DNA of 32,080 bases from the NCBI GenBank assembly GCA_002292265.1, contig DBBQ01000048.1, positions 1 through 32,080 of the forward strand, in the 5' to 3' direction. Within the stretch, counting starts at the first letter, position 1. Each line of letters begins with the position of its first letter. Origin of the DNA: Flavobacteriaceae bacterium UBA980. GTDB taxonomy: Bacteria > Bacteroidota > Bacteroidia > Flavobacteriales > Flavobacteriaceae. Made by a program: the position numbers and the translations under genes. Of this stretch, positions 18,080 through 26,614 are shown in pieces. Under the pieces are notes generated by a model. It made no database searches, was not told the DNA's origin, and worked only from the letters and a program-made list of their open reading frames with translations.

Positions 18080-18853
18080 ATGTTGAAATTTATTTTTATA
18101 CTTCCTTTAATTTTAAGCAACCCTTCTGCACCCAATGAAGATTGGGGAGCCACAGGACACCGTGTGGTGGGGGAAGTAGCCGCACATCACATTTCAAAAA
18201 AAACAGCTAAGGCGATCGATCGTTTACTCGATGGAGTTTCTCTGGCTTATGTTTCCAATTATGCAGATGACATCAAATCAGACGACCGATACCGAGCTTA
18301 CGGTCCCTGGCATTATGCCAACCTCGATTTAGACGAAACCTATAATACCAGCGAGAAAAACCTAAAGGGAGATCTTGTCCAAGCCATTGAAAAGTGTGTC
18401 GCTGTTTTAAAAAATAAAAAGGCTTCTAAGGCGGAGCGTCAGTTTCATCTCAAGCTTTTGGTTCATTTCATTGGAGACCTTCACCAGCCCATGCATCTGG
18501 CTAAAAAAGAAGACCGAGGTGGAAATGAAGTGTCGATTAAATGGTTTGGGAAGCGTTCGAATCTACATCGACTTTGGGATAGTGATATGATCGATAGCAG
18601 TCAATTGAGCTATACCGAATTGGCGCAAAATTTAACCGTGTTATCCCCAGCTCAAAAGGCGCAAATTGTGTCAGGTTCACTCTCGGTTTGGGTAGCAGAA
18701 ATTCACGAGTTGACCAAGAAGGTGTATCAAGAACTTCCCGAAAACACCAATCTAGGATATCGGTATCGGTACCAAAATTTTGATCGTGTTCGCCTTCAGT
18801 TACACAAGGCAGGGCTTCGTCTGGCACATTTGCTGGATGAAGTTTTTAAATAA
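18080..18853 (+). CDS. S1/P1-type nuclease, secreted
   Basis: A 257-residue zinc-dependent nuclease of the S1/P1 family, which cleaves single-stranded DNA and RNA. All nine zinc ligands of P1 nuclease can be placed with the expected spacing: W22, H27, D63, H78, H129, D133, H139, H163 and D167 (EDWGATGHR, NYADDIK, PWHYANL, VHFIGDLHQPMHL, NLHRLWDSD). The N-terminus is a short hydrophobic signal peptide, with W22 expected close to the mature N-terminus, as in P1. The likely role is nucleic-acid scavenging outside the cytoplasm. The 3' end overlaps the convergent AlkB-like gene by 8 bases. Confidence 0.93.
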   Translation: MLKFIFILPLILSNPSAPNEDWGATGHRVVGEVAAHHISKKTAKAIDRLLDGVSLAYVSNYADDIKSDDRYRAYGPWHYANLDLDETYNTSEKNLKGDLVQAIEKCVAVLKNKKASKAERQFHLKLLVHFIGDLHQPMHLAKKEDRGGNEVSIKWFGKRSNLHRLWDSDMIDSSQLSYTELAQNLTVLSPAQKAQIVSGSLSVWVAEIHELTKKVYQELPENTNLGYRYRYQNFDRVRLQLHKAGLRLAHLLDEVFK

Positions 18854-19454
18854 TTTTGCGAAATGTCAAGTTAATCCGTGACCCCAGAGGTCGCGCAGTT
18901 TTTGCTATTTGATGCAGCCAATGGGTTTGGGTTTCCCCTTCCATCAGTAAGAGGCTTCCTTTTTTTAAAAGTATTTTTAGACGCAGCTCCTTTTGTTCCC
19001 GATGTTTCAGATGAAAAAAGCGTTCTGCGCCAAAACTCACCGAAGCAATAACGGGGTTTTTACCTAATTCTTTTTCATTGTCTGCATGCCAGCCGTTACT
19101 GTCTTTTCCATCTCGGTAGTGGTTTAGAAGTACGGTGGTAAATTGGGTATCACAAACTTGATGAATACGCTCTTGGATTTGAGAAAGTAAGGGGGTCATC
19201 TGATGCGGATGCATGGTTATCCCCGAGTAGGAATACGGCAAACTGTTGTTTGCATACAGGGCGGTGAGTCGAGGTTGGGCATAGGTTTTCCCAAAAACCG
19301 TGATGGGATCTTGCTGCCAAGGGGTTTCTTTGAGCAGTTGATTAAAATGTGCTTCCGCTTCTTTTTCAGTAAAAAAGGAATCGAAATACCGCAGTCGGGC
19401 CCCTGGAAAATCCGTGGGGGTTCCGTCACTGGGAAGGATTAAAGGTTTAAGCAT
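18846..19454 (-). CDS. AlkB-like alpha-ketoglutarate-dependent dioxygenase
   Basis: A 202-residue Fe(II)/2-oxoglutarate dioxygenase of the AlkB family, which repairs alkylated bases by oxidative demethylation. Iron ligands are H123 and D125 (GWHADNEKEL) and H181 (HWLHQIAK). The 2-oxoglutarate arginines are R193 and R199 in RINLTFR. The region PRLTALYANNSLPYSYSG matches the substrate-lid part of ALKBH2/3-like enzymes, so direct DNA repair is the best guess. It is cytoplasmic with no signal peptide. It lies downstream of htpG on the same strand but is separated from it by a terminator. It converges on the nuclease gene with an 8-base overlap. Confidence 0.92.
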   Translation of the reverse strand: MLKPLILPSDGTPTDFPGARLRYFDSFFTEKEAEAHFNQLLKETPWQQDPITVFGKTYAQPRLTALYANNSLPYSYSGITMHPHQMTPLLSQIQERIHQVCDTQFTTVLLNHYRDGKDSNGWHADNEKELGKNPVIASVSFGAERFFHLKHREQKELRLKILLKKGSLLLMEGETQTHWLHQIAKTARPLGSRINLTFRKII

Positions 19455-19474
19455 ACTGCAAATAAAGACTATTC

Positions 19475-19498
19475 AATAAAAAACCGCCCGAAGGCGGC
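19475..19498 (-). terminator. Intrinsic terminator of htpG
   Basis: On the minus strand GCCGCC-TTCG-GGCGG is followed by a run of six T and an ATT. The CTTCGG tetraloop is the extra-stable type. It lies 7 bases past the htpG stop codon. Confidence 0.93.
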
Positions 19499-19504
19499 AT
19501 TTCA

Positions 19505-21385
19505 TTATTTGATCAAATCCACACTGCGTTGGATAAATTGGGTTAAAGCTTCTCCTTTCAACAGGTTTTGTGAAAGTTTGGCGAGATCCAATGCTTGTTG
19601 AATCAAGCGTTCTTTTTTCTTTTGAGTTTTGGTGTTGAGAATTTGACCCACCAGTTCGTGGTTCGTGTTGACCACTAGGTTGTACATGTCGGGCATAGCA
19701 CCCATCATTCCTCCGCCGCCTGTTTGTTGCATTTCTTTCATACGACGCATAAATTCAGGTTGGGTCAGTACAAAAGGGAGACTGTTGCTGTCTAGTGGTT
19801 CCAGTTGAACGGTGTAGCCTCCTTCTTTAACCACCTCCTCAATTATAGGTTTTAGAGTTTCTTTTTCATCGTCTGTTAATTTGGATAAGGACGCTTCTTC
19901 CTTTTTTATTAGGTTTTCGATCGTATCGCCATCCACACGGGCAAAGGAAACGTTTTCCTTACTGCCTTCCAGTTTTTGGATCAAATGGCTGATGATTGGC
20001 GAATCCAGCAAGAGCACTTTATAGCCTTTGTTTTTAGCTTGTTCGATATAGCTGTGTTGCGCCTCTGCATCGGATGCATAAAGAAGGATCAATTTATCAT
20101 CCTTGTCCGTCTGCGTGTCTTTAAGCGCTTCCTTGAGCTCCTCGAAGGTGAAATAATCGCCTTCCGTAGTAGGAAATAAGGCAAAGTTTTCTGCTTTTTC
20201 AAAAAACTTGTCTTCACTAAGCATCCCATACTCGATCACCACTTTGATGTCGTTCCACTTTTCTTCAAAGGCGTTACGGTCTTTTTTAAAGAGGCTGTTG
20301 AGTTTATCTGCCACTTTGCGTGTAATGTAGTTGCTGATTTTCTTTACGGCGCCGTCAGCTTGAAGGTAACTTCTTGAAACATTGAGCGGAATATCAGGAG
20401 AATCAATCACGCCTCGGAGAAGAGTCAAGAACTCAGGAACAATTCCTTCTACATTGTCCGTTACAAAAACTTGATTTTGATACAACTGAATGCGATCTTT
20501 TTGTATGTTGAGGTCATTATTCAGTCTGGGGAAATACAAAATTCCCGTCAATTTAAAGGGGTAATCTACATTCAGGTGAATATTAAATAAGGGCTCTTCA
20601 AACTGCATGGGATAGAGTTCTCGGTAAAAGGATTTGTAGTTTTCCTCTTTGAGATCTGCTGGTTTTTTGGTCCAGGCTGGGTCGGGGTTGTTGATGATGT
20701 TGTCCACAGTAACCGTTTCAGGTTTCGCATCTTCAGCAGCACCTTCCGGGAGGGGAAGGGTTTCCTCCTTGGTCCCAAACTTAATGGGAATGGGCATGAA
20801 TTTGCTGTACTTCTGTAGGAGCTCACTAATTCGTGCTTCTTCCAAAAACTCTTTGGAATCTTTAACGATATGAAGAATAATTTCTGTCCCACGCGAATCT
20901 TTTTCAATAGGTTCTAAGCTGTATTCTGGAGATCCATCACATACCCAATGCGCTGCGGGTTCCCCTTTGTGTGATTGGGTTTTGATTTCCACTTTTTCGG
21001 CGACCATAAAAGCCGAGTAAAAGCCCAAACCAAAATGTCCGATTATACCACTGTCCTTAGCGGAATCTTTGTATTGCTCAAGAAACTCTTCTGCTCCGGA
21101 AAAAGCCACCTCATTGATGTATTTTTGAACCTCCTCTTGGGACATTCCTACTCCTTTATCGATGATGTGGATTTTCTTAGCTTTTTTATCAACCTTTACT
21201 TCGATGGTAAGGTCGCCTAAGTCTCCTTTGATTTCACCTAGACTGCTGAGGTGTTGTAATTTGGTTGTTGCATCCGTAGCGTTTGAGATCAGCTCTCTTA
21301 AAAAGATCTCGTGATCACTGTATAAAAACTTTTTAATTAGCGGGAAGATATTCTCTACCGCAACATTAATTTTTCCAGTACTCAT
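19505..21385 (-). CDS. htpG: Molecular chaperone HtpG (Hsp90 family)
   Basis: A bacterial Hsp90 of 626 residues. The start is the ATG at 21385 (MSTGKINVAVENIFPL), since the open frame upstream adds a non-conserved extension. The ATP site is seen as FLRELISNATDA (28-39), DKGVGM and GHFGLGFYSAF. The middle-domain catalytic loop is NVSRSYLQ. The C-terminal dimerisation part includes MRRMKEMQQTGGGGMMG and VNTNHELVGQIL. It is transcribed divergently from a TetR-type regulator gene, with a 145-base spacer carrying a TGTCA direct repeat on its own side. A strong terminator follows. Confidence 0.98.
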   Translation of the reverse strand: MSTGKINVAVENIFPLIKKFLYSDHEIFLRELISNATDATTKLQHLSSLGEIKGDLGDLTIEVKVDKKAKKIHIIDKGVGMSQEEVQKYINEVAFSGAEEFLEQYKDSAKDSGIIGHFGLGFYSAFMVAEKVEIKTQSHKGEPAAHWVCDGSPEYSLEPIEKDSRGTEIILHIVKDSKEFLEEARISELLQKYSKFMPIPIKFGTKEETLPLPEGAAEDAKPETVTVDNIINNPDPAWTKKPADLKEENYKSFYRELYPMQFEEPLFNIHLNVDYPFKLTGILYFPRLNNDLNIQKDRIQLYQNQVFVTDNVEGIVPEFLTLLRGVIDSPDIPLNVSRSYLQADGAVKKISNYITRKVADKLNSLFKKDRNAFEEKWNDIKVVIEYGMLSEDKFFEKAENFALFPTTEGDYFTFEELKEALKDTQTDKDDKLILLYASDAEAQHSYIEQAKNKGYKVLLLDSPIISHLIQKLEGSKENVSFARVDGDTIENLIKKEEASLSKLTDDEKETLKPIIEEVVKEGGYTVQLEPLDSNSLPFVLTQPEFMRRMKEMQQTGGGGMMGAMPDMYNLVVNTNHELVGQILNTKTQKKKERLIQQALDLAKLSQNLLKGEALTQFIQRSVDLIK

Positions 21386-21438
21386 AATTCGTTTTATTTG
21401 ATTGGAGAAAGACAAAAAAAGTACCATACTAGAAAGTC

Positions 21439-21451
21439 TGACAAGATGACA
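21439..21451 (-). promoter_or_regulatory. TGTCA direct repeat upstream of htpG
   Basis: On the minus strand TGTCA-TCT-TGTCA lies about 55 bases before the htpG start. It could be the upstream part of a stress promoter or a regulator-binding site. This rests only on its position and on the exact repetition. Confidence 0.3.
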
Positions 21452-21481
21452 CAAAAACAGCAACAATAAACGTGTTTACCA

Positions 21482-21513
21482 TTTTGTATAAAAAAATAAA
21501 CAGTATATCTTTG
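21482..21513 (+). promoter_or_regulatory. Promoter of the TetR-ABC1 kinase pair
   Basis: TTTTG (21482-21486), a 19-base spacer and TATCTTTG (21506-21513) match the Bacteroidota -33/-7 consensus in sequence and spacing. The -7 box ends 17 bases before the ATG at 21531. Confidence 0.75.
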
Positions 21514-21530
21514 AAGACAATATATGACAC

Positions 21531-22187
21531 ATGGCTAAAAAATCTGAACAGTTAAAAGAAAAAATATTCGATGCCTATTCTAGTGCGGTTTTAGAGCAGG
21601 AAAAAGAACCCAAATCAGTCTATCTATTTTGTAAAGAATTGGGTATTTCGGAAGCGGAGTTTTACCAGTATTTTGGTTCACTGAATCATGTCAAAGGGCA
21701 AATTTTCTGTCAGTTTTTTGACAATGCTTTGGGTTTGATCATCAAGGGAAAAGAGTTCGCTATGCAAAGGCCAAAAGAAAAGTTGTTGAGCTTTTATTTT
21801 ACGTTTTTTGAAGTGCTCATGCTAAACCGGAGTTATGTGCTTTTCGCCTTAGACGGAGCAAGTGCAGATCTTCAAAAGTTGAGTGTGTTAAAAGAATTGC
21901 GGTCTGCGTTTAAAGGTTTTGTCTCAGGTCTTATTGAAGAAGGCAATGCAGTAAAACAAACCCGGATTTCGAAGCATCCAGAAGCACTTTTTTCGGAAGG
22001 GGCTTGGTTGCAATTACTTTTTCTAATGAAGTTTTGGATGGAGGACGACTCCCCTGGTTTTGAAAAAACAGACATGGCTATAGAAAAATCAGTACGCACC
22101 GTTTTTGATCTTTTTGACAATACTCCTATTGACAGCATAGTAGATTTTGGAAAATTCCTTTGGAAGGAAAAAATAAAGACGGCCTAG
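21531..22187 (+). CDS. TetR-like transcriptional regulator
   Basis: A 218-residue protein with a TetR-type N-terminus: helix KSEQLKEKIFDAYSSAVLEQ, then a helix-turn-helix at about 29-50 (SVYLFCKELGISEAEFYQYF). The YQYFGS segment corresponds to the usual Y-x-Y/H-F recognition helix end. The C-terminal part is helical and less conserved, as expected for a ligand-binding and dimer domain. The ATG at 21531 is preferred over the overlapping ATG at 21524, which soon meets a stop in its frame. The stop codon is followed directly by the TTG start of the ABC1-kinase gene, so the two form one operon. The regulator may control its own operon or the divergent htpG; neither is shown. Confidence 0.82.
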   Translation: MAKKSEQLKEKIFDAYSSAVLEQEKEPKSVYLFCKELGISEAEFYQYFGSLNHVKGQIFCQFFDNALGLIIKGKEFAMQRPKEKLLSFYFTFFEVLMLNRSYVLFALDGASADLQKLSVLKELRSAFKGFVSGLIEEGNAVKQTRISKHPEALFSEGAWLQLLFLMKFWMEDDSPGFEKTDMAIEKSVRTVFDLFDNTPIDSIVDFGKFLWKEKIKTA

Positions 22188-23501
22188 TTGAAAACCTTAG
22201 ACTCAATTCCTACCCACAAGATTGAACGCGCCACAAAATTAGTTTCCACAGGAGTAAAAATAGGGGGAAATTATTTGCGATATTACGGAGAAAAACTCAT
22301 TCGCGGAGAAGAAGATAAAGACAAACTCAATGCGAATAATGCCAAAGATATTTATGACGGTTTAAAAGAGCTTAAAGGGAGTGCTTTGAAAGTTGCCCAG
22401 ATGCTCAGTATGGAGAAAAATCTGATGCCTCAGGCCTATGTAGAGCAGTTCAGTCTCGCTCAATTTTCTGTGCCTCCGTTGTCTGGAGCCTTGGTCAAAA
22501 AAACCATTAGAAAGTATTTAGGTGCCGACCCCGAAGCCCTTTTTGATACGTTTTCCATGCAATCTGAAAACGCTGCAAGTATTGGCCAGGTTCACAGAGC
22601 CACCAAAGAGGGGAAAGCCCTTGCAGTAAAAATTCAATATCCTGGAGTAGCCAACAGCATTCGTTCTGACTTGGCTATTGTAAAACCCATTGCCCTAAAA
22701 ATGTTCAACCTCAAAGGTAAAGATACGGACCGATACTTTGAAGAAGTTGAAAATAAATTACTAGAAGAAACGGATTACCTTCAAGAGCTCCAAAGCAGTC
22801 AAATGATTTCGGAAGCCGCTCAAGTCCTACCCAATCTCACTTTCCCTAAGTATTATCCCAAATGGACCACCTCCAAGATCTTGACGATGGACTGGATGGA
22901 GGGTGTTCATCTTTCCGAATATGTAAAAAGAGAAAAATTCAATCAAAAAGAACGCAATCTTTTAGGACAAACCCTTTGGGACTTCTATATGTTTCAAATT
23001 CATGGGCTGCGAAAAGTACAAGCCGATCCGCACCCCGGAAACTTTATGGTTTCTGAGCAAGGTGAACTGATTGCGATAGATTTTGGTTGTATTAAAGAGA
23101 TCCCTGAAGACTTTTATATCCCCTACTTTGAGCTTTCTAAAAAAGAGAATATCGAAGATCAGGAGTCTTTTGTAAAACTGCTCACCGATTTAGAAATCCT
23201 CCTGGATACGGATACAGAGGAAGAAACAACGTACTTTCTAGCACTCTTCCAGAAAATGATGCGCTTGTTTACCAAACCCTTTCACGATCAGTATTTTGAT
23301 TTTTCAGATGCTGTATTTTGGGACGCGATCAGCAACCTTTCCAAAGATTTTACTGAAGATTCCCAGTTGAGACAGATGAATGGCAACCGAGGTTCAAAAC
23401 ACTTTATTTACATCAATCGAACTTTTTTTGGGTTGTATCACTTGCTTCACGATTTGGAAGCTCAAATTGAGACTGAGTCTTTTCGAAAGTATCTCAGGTA
23501 G
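22188..23501 (+). CDS. ABC1/UbiB-family atypical kinase (AarF-like)
   Basis: A 437-residue protein of the ABC1/ADCK (UbiB, COQ8) family. Visible motifs are the KxGQ-type segment GSALKVAQMLS (K68, Q71; the usual G is A here), the A-rich nucleotide loop ENAASIGQVH (127-136), the ATP lysine K148 in AVKIQYPG, the catalytic-loop-like VQADPHPGNFMV and the metal-binding IDFGCIKE. Family members support quinone or other lipid biosynthesis. No membrane segment is evident at the C-terminus. The start is TTG at 22188, which directly abuts the TAG of the TetR gene; the resulting N-terminus MKTLDSIPTHKIERATKLV fits related proteins. No quinone genes are nearby. Confidence 0.9.
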   Translation: MKTLDSIPTHKIERATKLVSTGVKIGGNYLRYYGEKLIRGEEDKDKLNANNAKDIYDGLKELKGSALKVAQMLSMEKNLMPQAYVEQFSLAQFSVPPLSGALVKKTIRKYLGADPEALFDTFSMQSENAASIGQVHRATKEGKALAVKIQYPGVANSIRSDLAIVKPIALKMFNLKGKDTDRYFEEVENKLLEETDYLQELQSSQMISEAAQVLPNLTFPKYYPKWTTSKILTMDWMEGVHLSEYVKREKFNQKERNLLGQTLWDFYMFQIHGLRKVQADPHPGNFMVSEQGELIAIDFGCIKEIPEDFYIPYFELSKKENIEDQESFVKLLTDLEILLDTDTEEETTYFLALFQKMMRLFTKPFHDQYFDFSDAVFWDAISNLSKDFTEDSQLRQMNGNRGSKHFIYINRTFFGLYHLLHDLEAQIETESFRKYLR

Positions 23502-23709
23502 GAACTATTCCAAAGTTGATATTATCTAGAGACTATAGTATTCCAATTTGTAATGAAGCCGAATTGCTTTGTACTCTTTGTCAGGAGGAGTTTTATTTTA
23601 TTTCAGTATTTCTGAGAATCGGTTGCTTTAGTTACGAGGAATTATGTAGAGCTTTTCCTACATTCATAATATGTATATTTACACCCAACAAATATGATTA
23701 AATTAAAAC

Positions 23710-23726
23710 ACACCTGTTTTAGGTGT
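23710..23726 (+). repeat. Hairpin in the leader of fabH
   Basis: ACACCT-GTTTT-AGGTGT is a perfect 6-bp stem ending 20 bases before the fabH ATG. The 245-base spacer 23502-23746 otherwise shows only a weak -7-like TATATTTA near 23674. The hairpin lacks a long T-run, so it is more likely a leader structure or operator than a terminator. Confidence 0.4.
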
Positions 23727-23746
23727 TTCTTCAACAAATAACGAAT

Positions 23747-24754
23747 ATGTACAATTCAAAGATCATAGGCCTTGGAAAATACCTGCCAGACAATGTGGTG
23801 ACCAATGCGGATTTAGAAAAAATAATGGAAACTTCGGATGCTTGGATTCAAGAACGAACTGGGATTCAAGAACGCCGGCATATTGCCAAAGACAGTGACG
23901 ATTCAACTTCCTCGATGGGAGTGAAAGCTTCAAAAATTGCCATTGAGCGTGCCGGTTTGCTTCCGCAAGATATCGATTTGATCTTATTTGCCACCCTCAG
24001 TCCAGATTACTATTTCCCAGGTTCTGGAGTATTAGTTCAAGAAGTGTTAGAAATACCGGATTGTCCGGCGATGGACATCCGCATGCAGTGTTCAGGCTTT
24101 GTTTATGCTGTGGCTACTGCAGATCAGTTTATCAAAACAGGAATGTATAAAAATGTGTTAGTGATCGGTTCAGAATACCATTCTGGAGGACTGGACATGA
24201 CCACGCGCGGGAGAAATATTTCCGTAATTTTTGGTGACGGTGCAGGTGCCGTTGTAATGACACGAGCTGAAAACAATGAGGTAGGGGTCTTAAATTCGCA
24301 ACTGCATTCCGAAGGGAAATACGCCAAGGAATTGTCTTTAATTGGTCCCAACACAGGTCGCTGGGTTCCTGAAATTATGGAAGCAAATGACCCCGATGAT
24401 ATTTCCTACTATCCCTATATGAACGGGCAGTTTGTCTTTAAAAATGCTGTTGTTCGCTTTTCAGAAGTGATCCTTGCTGGTTTGCAAAAAGCGGGTTGGA
24501 AACCTGAAGACATCGATATGTTGATTCCCCACCAAGCCAATTTGCGCATTTCCCAATTTGTTCAAAAGAAGTTTGGCTTGAGCGATGCTCAAGTATACAA
24601 CAACATCCAGCGCTATGGAAACACTACCGCAGCTTCTATCCCTATCGCTTTAACTGAAGCTTGCGAGGAAGGAAAAATAAAAGAAGGAAGTAGGGTAGTT
24701 CTGGCAGCCTTTGGAAGTGGGTTTACTTGGGGAAGTGTGAGTATTCAATGGTAG
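23747..24754 (+). CDS. fabH: 3-oxoacyl-ACP synthase III (KAS III)
   Basis: Encodes a 335-residue ketoacyl synthase III, which starts fatty-acid chains by condensing an acyl-CoA with malonyl-ACP. The catalytic triad is C115 (MQCSGF), H262 (PHQANLRI) and N292 (YGNTTAAS). The N-terminal KIIGLGKYLPDNVVTN and C-terminal FGSGFTWGS are typical. The ATG at 23747 is used; the frame also opens at a GTG at 23723 that overlaps the leader hairpin. It is not in the usual plsX-fab cluster, so it may be a second paralogue with its own acyl preference. The CoA-binding protein gene overlaps its end by 7 bases. Confidence 0.94.
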   Translation: MYNSKIIGLGKYLPDNVVTNADLEKIMETSDAWIQERTGIQERRHIAKDSDDSTSSMGVKASKIAIERAGLLPQDIDLILFATLSPDYYFPGSGVLVQEVLEIPDCPAMDIRMQCSGFVYAVATADQFIKTGMYKNVLVIGSEYHSGGLDMTTRGRNISVIFGDGAGAVVMTRAENNEVGVLNSQLHSEGKYAKELSLIGPNTGRWVPEIMEANDPDDISYYPYMNGQFVFKNAVVRFSEVILAGLQKAGWKPEDIDMLIPHQANLRISQFVQKKFGLSDAQVYNNIQRYGNTTAASIPIALTEACEEGKIKEGSRVVLAAFGSGFTWGSVSIQW

Positions 24755-25119
24755 CTTACAAAACCTTAGTTCTGGGGGCTTCTACAAATCCCGAACGGTA
24801 TTCCTATCAAGTAGTGCATCGTTTAGTAGCTGCACAGATTCCCGTAGTACCCATGGGAGTTAAAAAAGGAAGTATTGGGGGAATTCCTATAGTCCCTCCT
24901 TTGACACCGCAAATAGACATTCATACTGTTTCACTCTATCTCGCGCCAGCCCGGCAACAAGCTTATTTTGATTTCGTCATTCAATTACAACCCAAAAGAG
25001 TGCTTTTTAATCCAGGAACCGAAAATTCAGTTTTTGCTCAAAAACTTAACAAAGAGGGGATTGCGTGGGAAAATGCTTGTAATTTGGTCTTACTTTCTAC
25101 GAATCAATACCAAGCCTAA
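24748..25119 (+). CDS. CoA-binding domain protein (YccU-like)
   Basis: A 123-residue single-domain protein of the CoA-binding (Rossmann-like) family. The nucleotide loop is seen as TLVLGASTNPERYSYQVV, followed by VPMGVKKGSIGGIP and the late strand RVLFNPGTENSVFA. Function in bacteria is unknown; CoA binding fits the position behind fabH. The ATG at 24748 overlaps the fabH stop (ATGGTAG), which suggests translational coupling. Its 3' end overlaps the convergent symporter gene by 30 bases. Confidence 0.88.
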   Translation: MVAYKTLVLGASTNPERYSYQVVHRLVAAQIPVVPMGVKKGSIGGIPIVPPLTPQIDIHTVSLYLAPARQQAYFDFVIQLQPKRVLFNPGTENSVFAQKLNKEGIAWENACNLVLLSTNQYQA

Positions 25120-26550
25120 AAAAGTCAAAAGCCCGTTTAAAGGCAGCAGTTCATACCCCAATTGATACCCTCCCAAAACGCTGGCATCTAAAGAAGCTAG
25201 AATACAGATTAAGGCAAGTACGGTTAAAAGTACAGGCCACAACCAGCGCTCTTTGATCTTGTAGTCCGTGAAGATTCCAAAGGCAAAAAGCCCCAATAGC
25301 GGACCGTAGGTATATCCTGCAACTGTTAAAAGCCCATCGATTACATTGCGATCCAAAATATATTTAAAGGCAATGACTACTCCAATCAACATGATACTCA
25401 TGGCGACATGCACTTTTTTCCGAAGTTTTTTTTGTGCCGATTTTTCGTAGCGTTCAATGTTTAAAAAATCAACACAAAACGACGTAGTTAAAGAGGTCAA
25501 TGCACTGTCTGCACTGCTGTATGCAGCAGCAATCAAGCCCAAAATAAAAGTGACAGCCACTGCTATTCCCAAGTTGCCATTCAATGCGATTTCCGGAAAA
25601 AGTAAATCAGTTTTGGGGCTGCCGTCCATCATTGGAACGGCTATTCCTTCTTTCGCGGCATAGATGTAAAGTAAGGCTCCCAAAAGCATGAAAAGTCCCG
25701 TGACAATGACCAATACAATACTGAAGACGATCATGTTTTTTTGGGCGTCTTTTAGGTTTCTACAACTGAGGTTTTTTTGCATCATGTCTTGGTCCAGTCC
25801 AGTCATACAAATGGTAACAAAAGCACCTCCGATAAAAGATTTTAAAAAGTGATTTCTGCTTAAAAGAGAATCCGTTACTAGAACATCGCTAAACTTTGAA
25901 AGCTCCGCAGAAGCCAGAAAATCAAAAAAGGACCACTCTAAGGCTTGGTTGATGTAAATAATAGAAAGTACTACTGCCAAAATCATCAGCGTAGTTTGGA
26001 GGGTGTCGGTAAATACGATGGTTTTAATTCCCCCTTTTTGGGTGTAGACCCAAATTAATACAATGGACAGCACCACGGTAACTTCAAAGGGAATCTTCCA
26101 CAAATCAAAAATAAATTGTTGTAAAACGATAGCGACCAGAAAAAGTCGAAAGGCAGCACCCAATACCCGTGAAACAAAGAAAAAGAACGCCCCTGCGTAA
26201 TGACTGGATTTTCCAAAACGCGAAGACAGATATTCATAGATTGAAGTTACATTATTTTTATAGTACACAGGGAGTAATACATAGGCTACTACAAAATAGC
26301 CAAAGAGGTATCCTAAGACAACTTGAAAATAAGTGAACTGAGAAGCGTCCACCCAGCCAGGAACAGAGATAAAAGTAACCCCAGACAAGGAGGCTCCTAC
26401 CATTCCGAAGGCAACCAAATACCAAGGCGAGTTTCTGTTGGCTTTAAAAAACACCTCGTTGGAATCTTCTTTTACCACTAGATAAGAGACACTTACCAGC
26501 ACAAGAAAATAACCCACAATAAGACTGAAAATAAAAAGAGGACTGATCAT
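25090..26550 (-). CDS. Sodium:solute symporter (SSS family)
   Basis: A 486-residue membrane protein with about 13 predicted membrane segments, of the sodium:solute symporter family. Family marks are the first-helix region GASLSGVTFISVPGWVDASQ and the TM8-type sodium-site segment AAYSSADSALTSLTTSF. The substrate cannot be told from sequence; sugars, sialic acid, proline or other acids are all found in the family. It is transcribed toward the CoA-binding protein gene and overlaps it by 30 bases, and away from recR. A -7-like box lies 26 bases upstream of its ATG. Confidence 0.92.
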   Translation of the reverse strand: MISPLFIFSLIVGYFLVLVSVSYLVVKEDSNEVFFKANRNSPWYLVAFGMVGASLSGVTFISVPGWVDASQFTYFQVVLGYLFGYFVVAYVLLPVYYKNNVTSIYEYLSSRFGKSSHYAGAFFFFVSRVLGAAFRLFLVAIVLQQFIFDLWKIPFEVTVVLSIVLIWVYTQKGGIKTIVFTDTLQTTLMILAVVLSIIYINQALEWSFFDFLASAELSKFSDVLVTDSLLSRNHFLKSFIGGAFVTICMTGLDQDMMQKNLSCRNLKDAQKNMIVFSIVLVIVTGLFMLLGALLYIYAAKEGIAVPMMDGSPKTDLLFPEIALNGNLGIAVAVTFILGLIAAAYSSADSALTSLTTSFCVDFLNIERYEKSAQKKLRKKVHVAMSIMLIGVVIAFKYILDRNVIDGLLTVAGYTYGPLLGLFAFGIFTDYKIKERWLWPVLLTVLALICILASLDASVLGGYQLGYELLPLNGLLTFLGLVLIRRK

Positions 26551-26576
26551 TTTTGGAGTTTACATAAACGAATATA

Positions 26577-26611
26577 CAAAAGTAAGAGCAACCTAGTTTT
26601 TTGTAAATTTG
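26577..26611. promoter_or_regulatory. Back-to-back -7 boxes for the symporter and recR
   Basis: TACTTTTG on the minus strand (26577-26584) faces the symporter gene, and TAAATTTG on the plus strand (26604-26611) ends 3 bases before the recR ATG at 26615. Both match TAnnTTTG fully. If the second is real, recR mRNA should begin at its start codon. No clear -33 boxes are present. Confidence 0.5.
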
Positions 26612-26614
26612 TAC

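Noticed and set aside
21386..21466. Longer htpG start
   Set aside because: The extra 27 residues are hydrophobic and lie over the promoter region; HtpG proteins begin at the MSTGKINV-type start.
23516..23701. Plus-strand open frame of 61 codons upstream of fabH
   Set aside because: It starts at a TTG, is rich in Cys and Phe without pattern, and covers the probable fabH leader and promoter; no supporting evidence.
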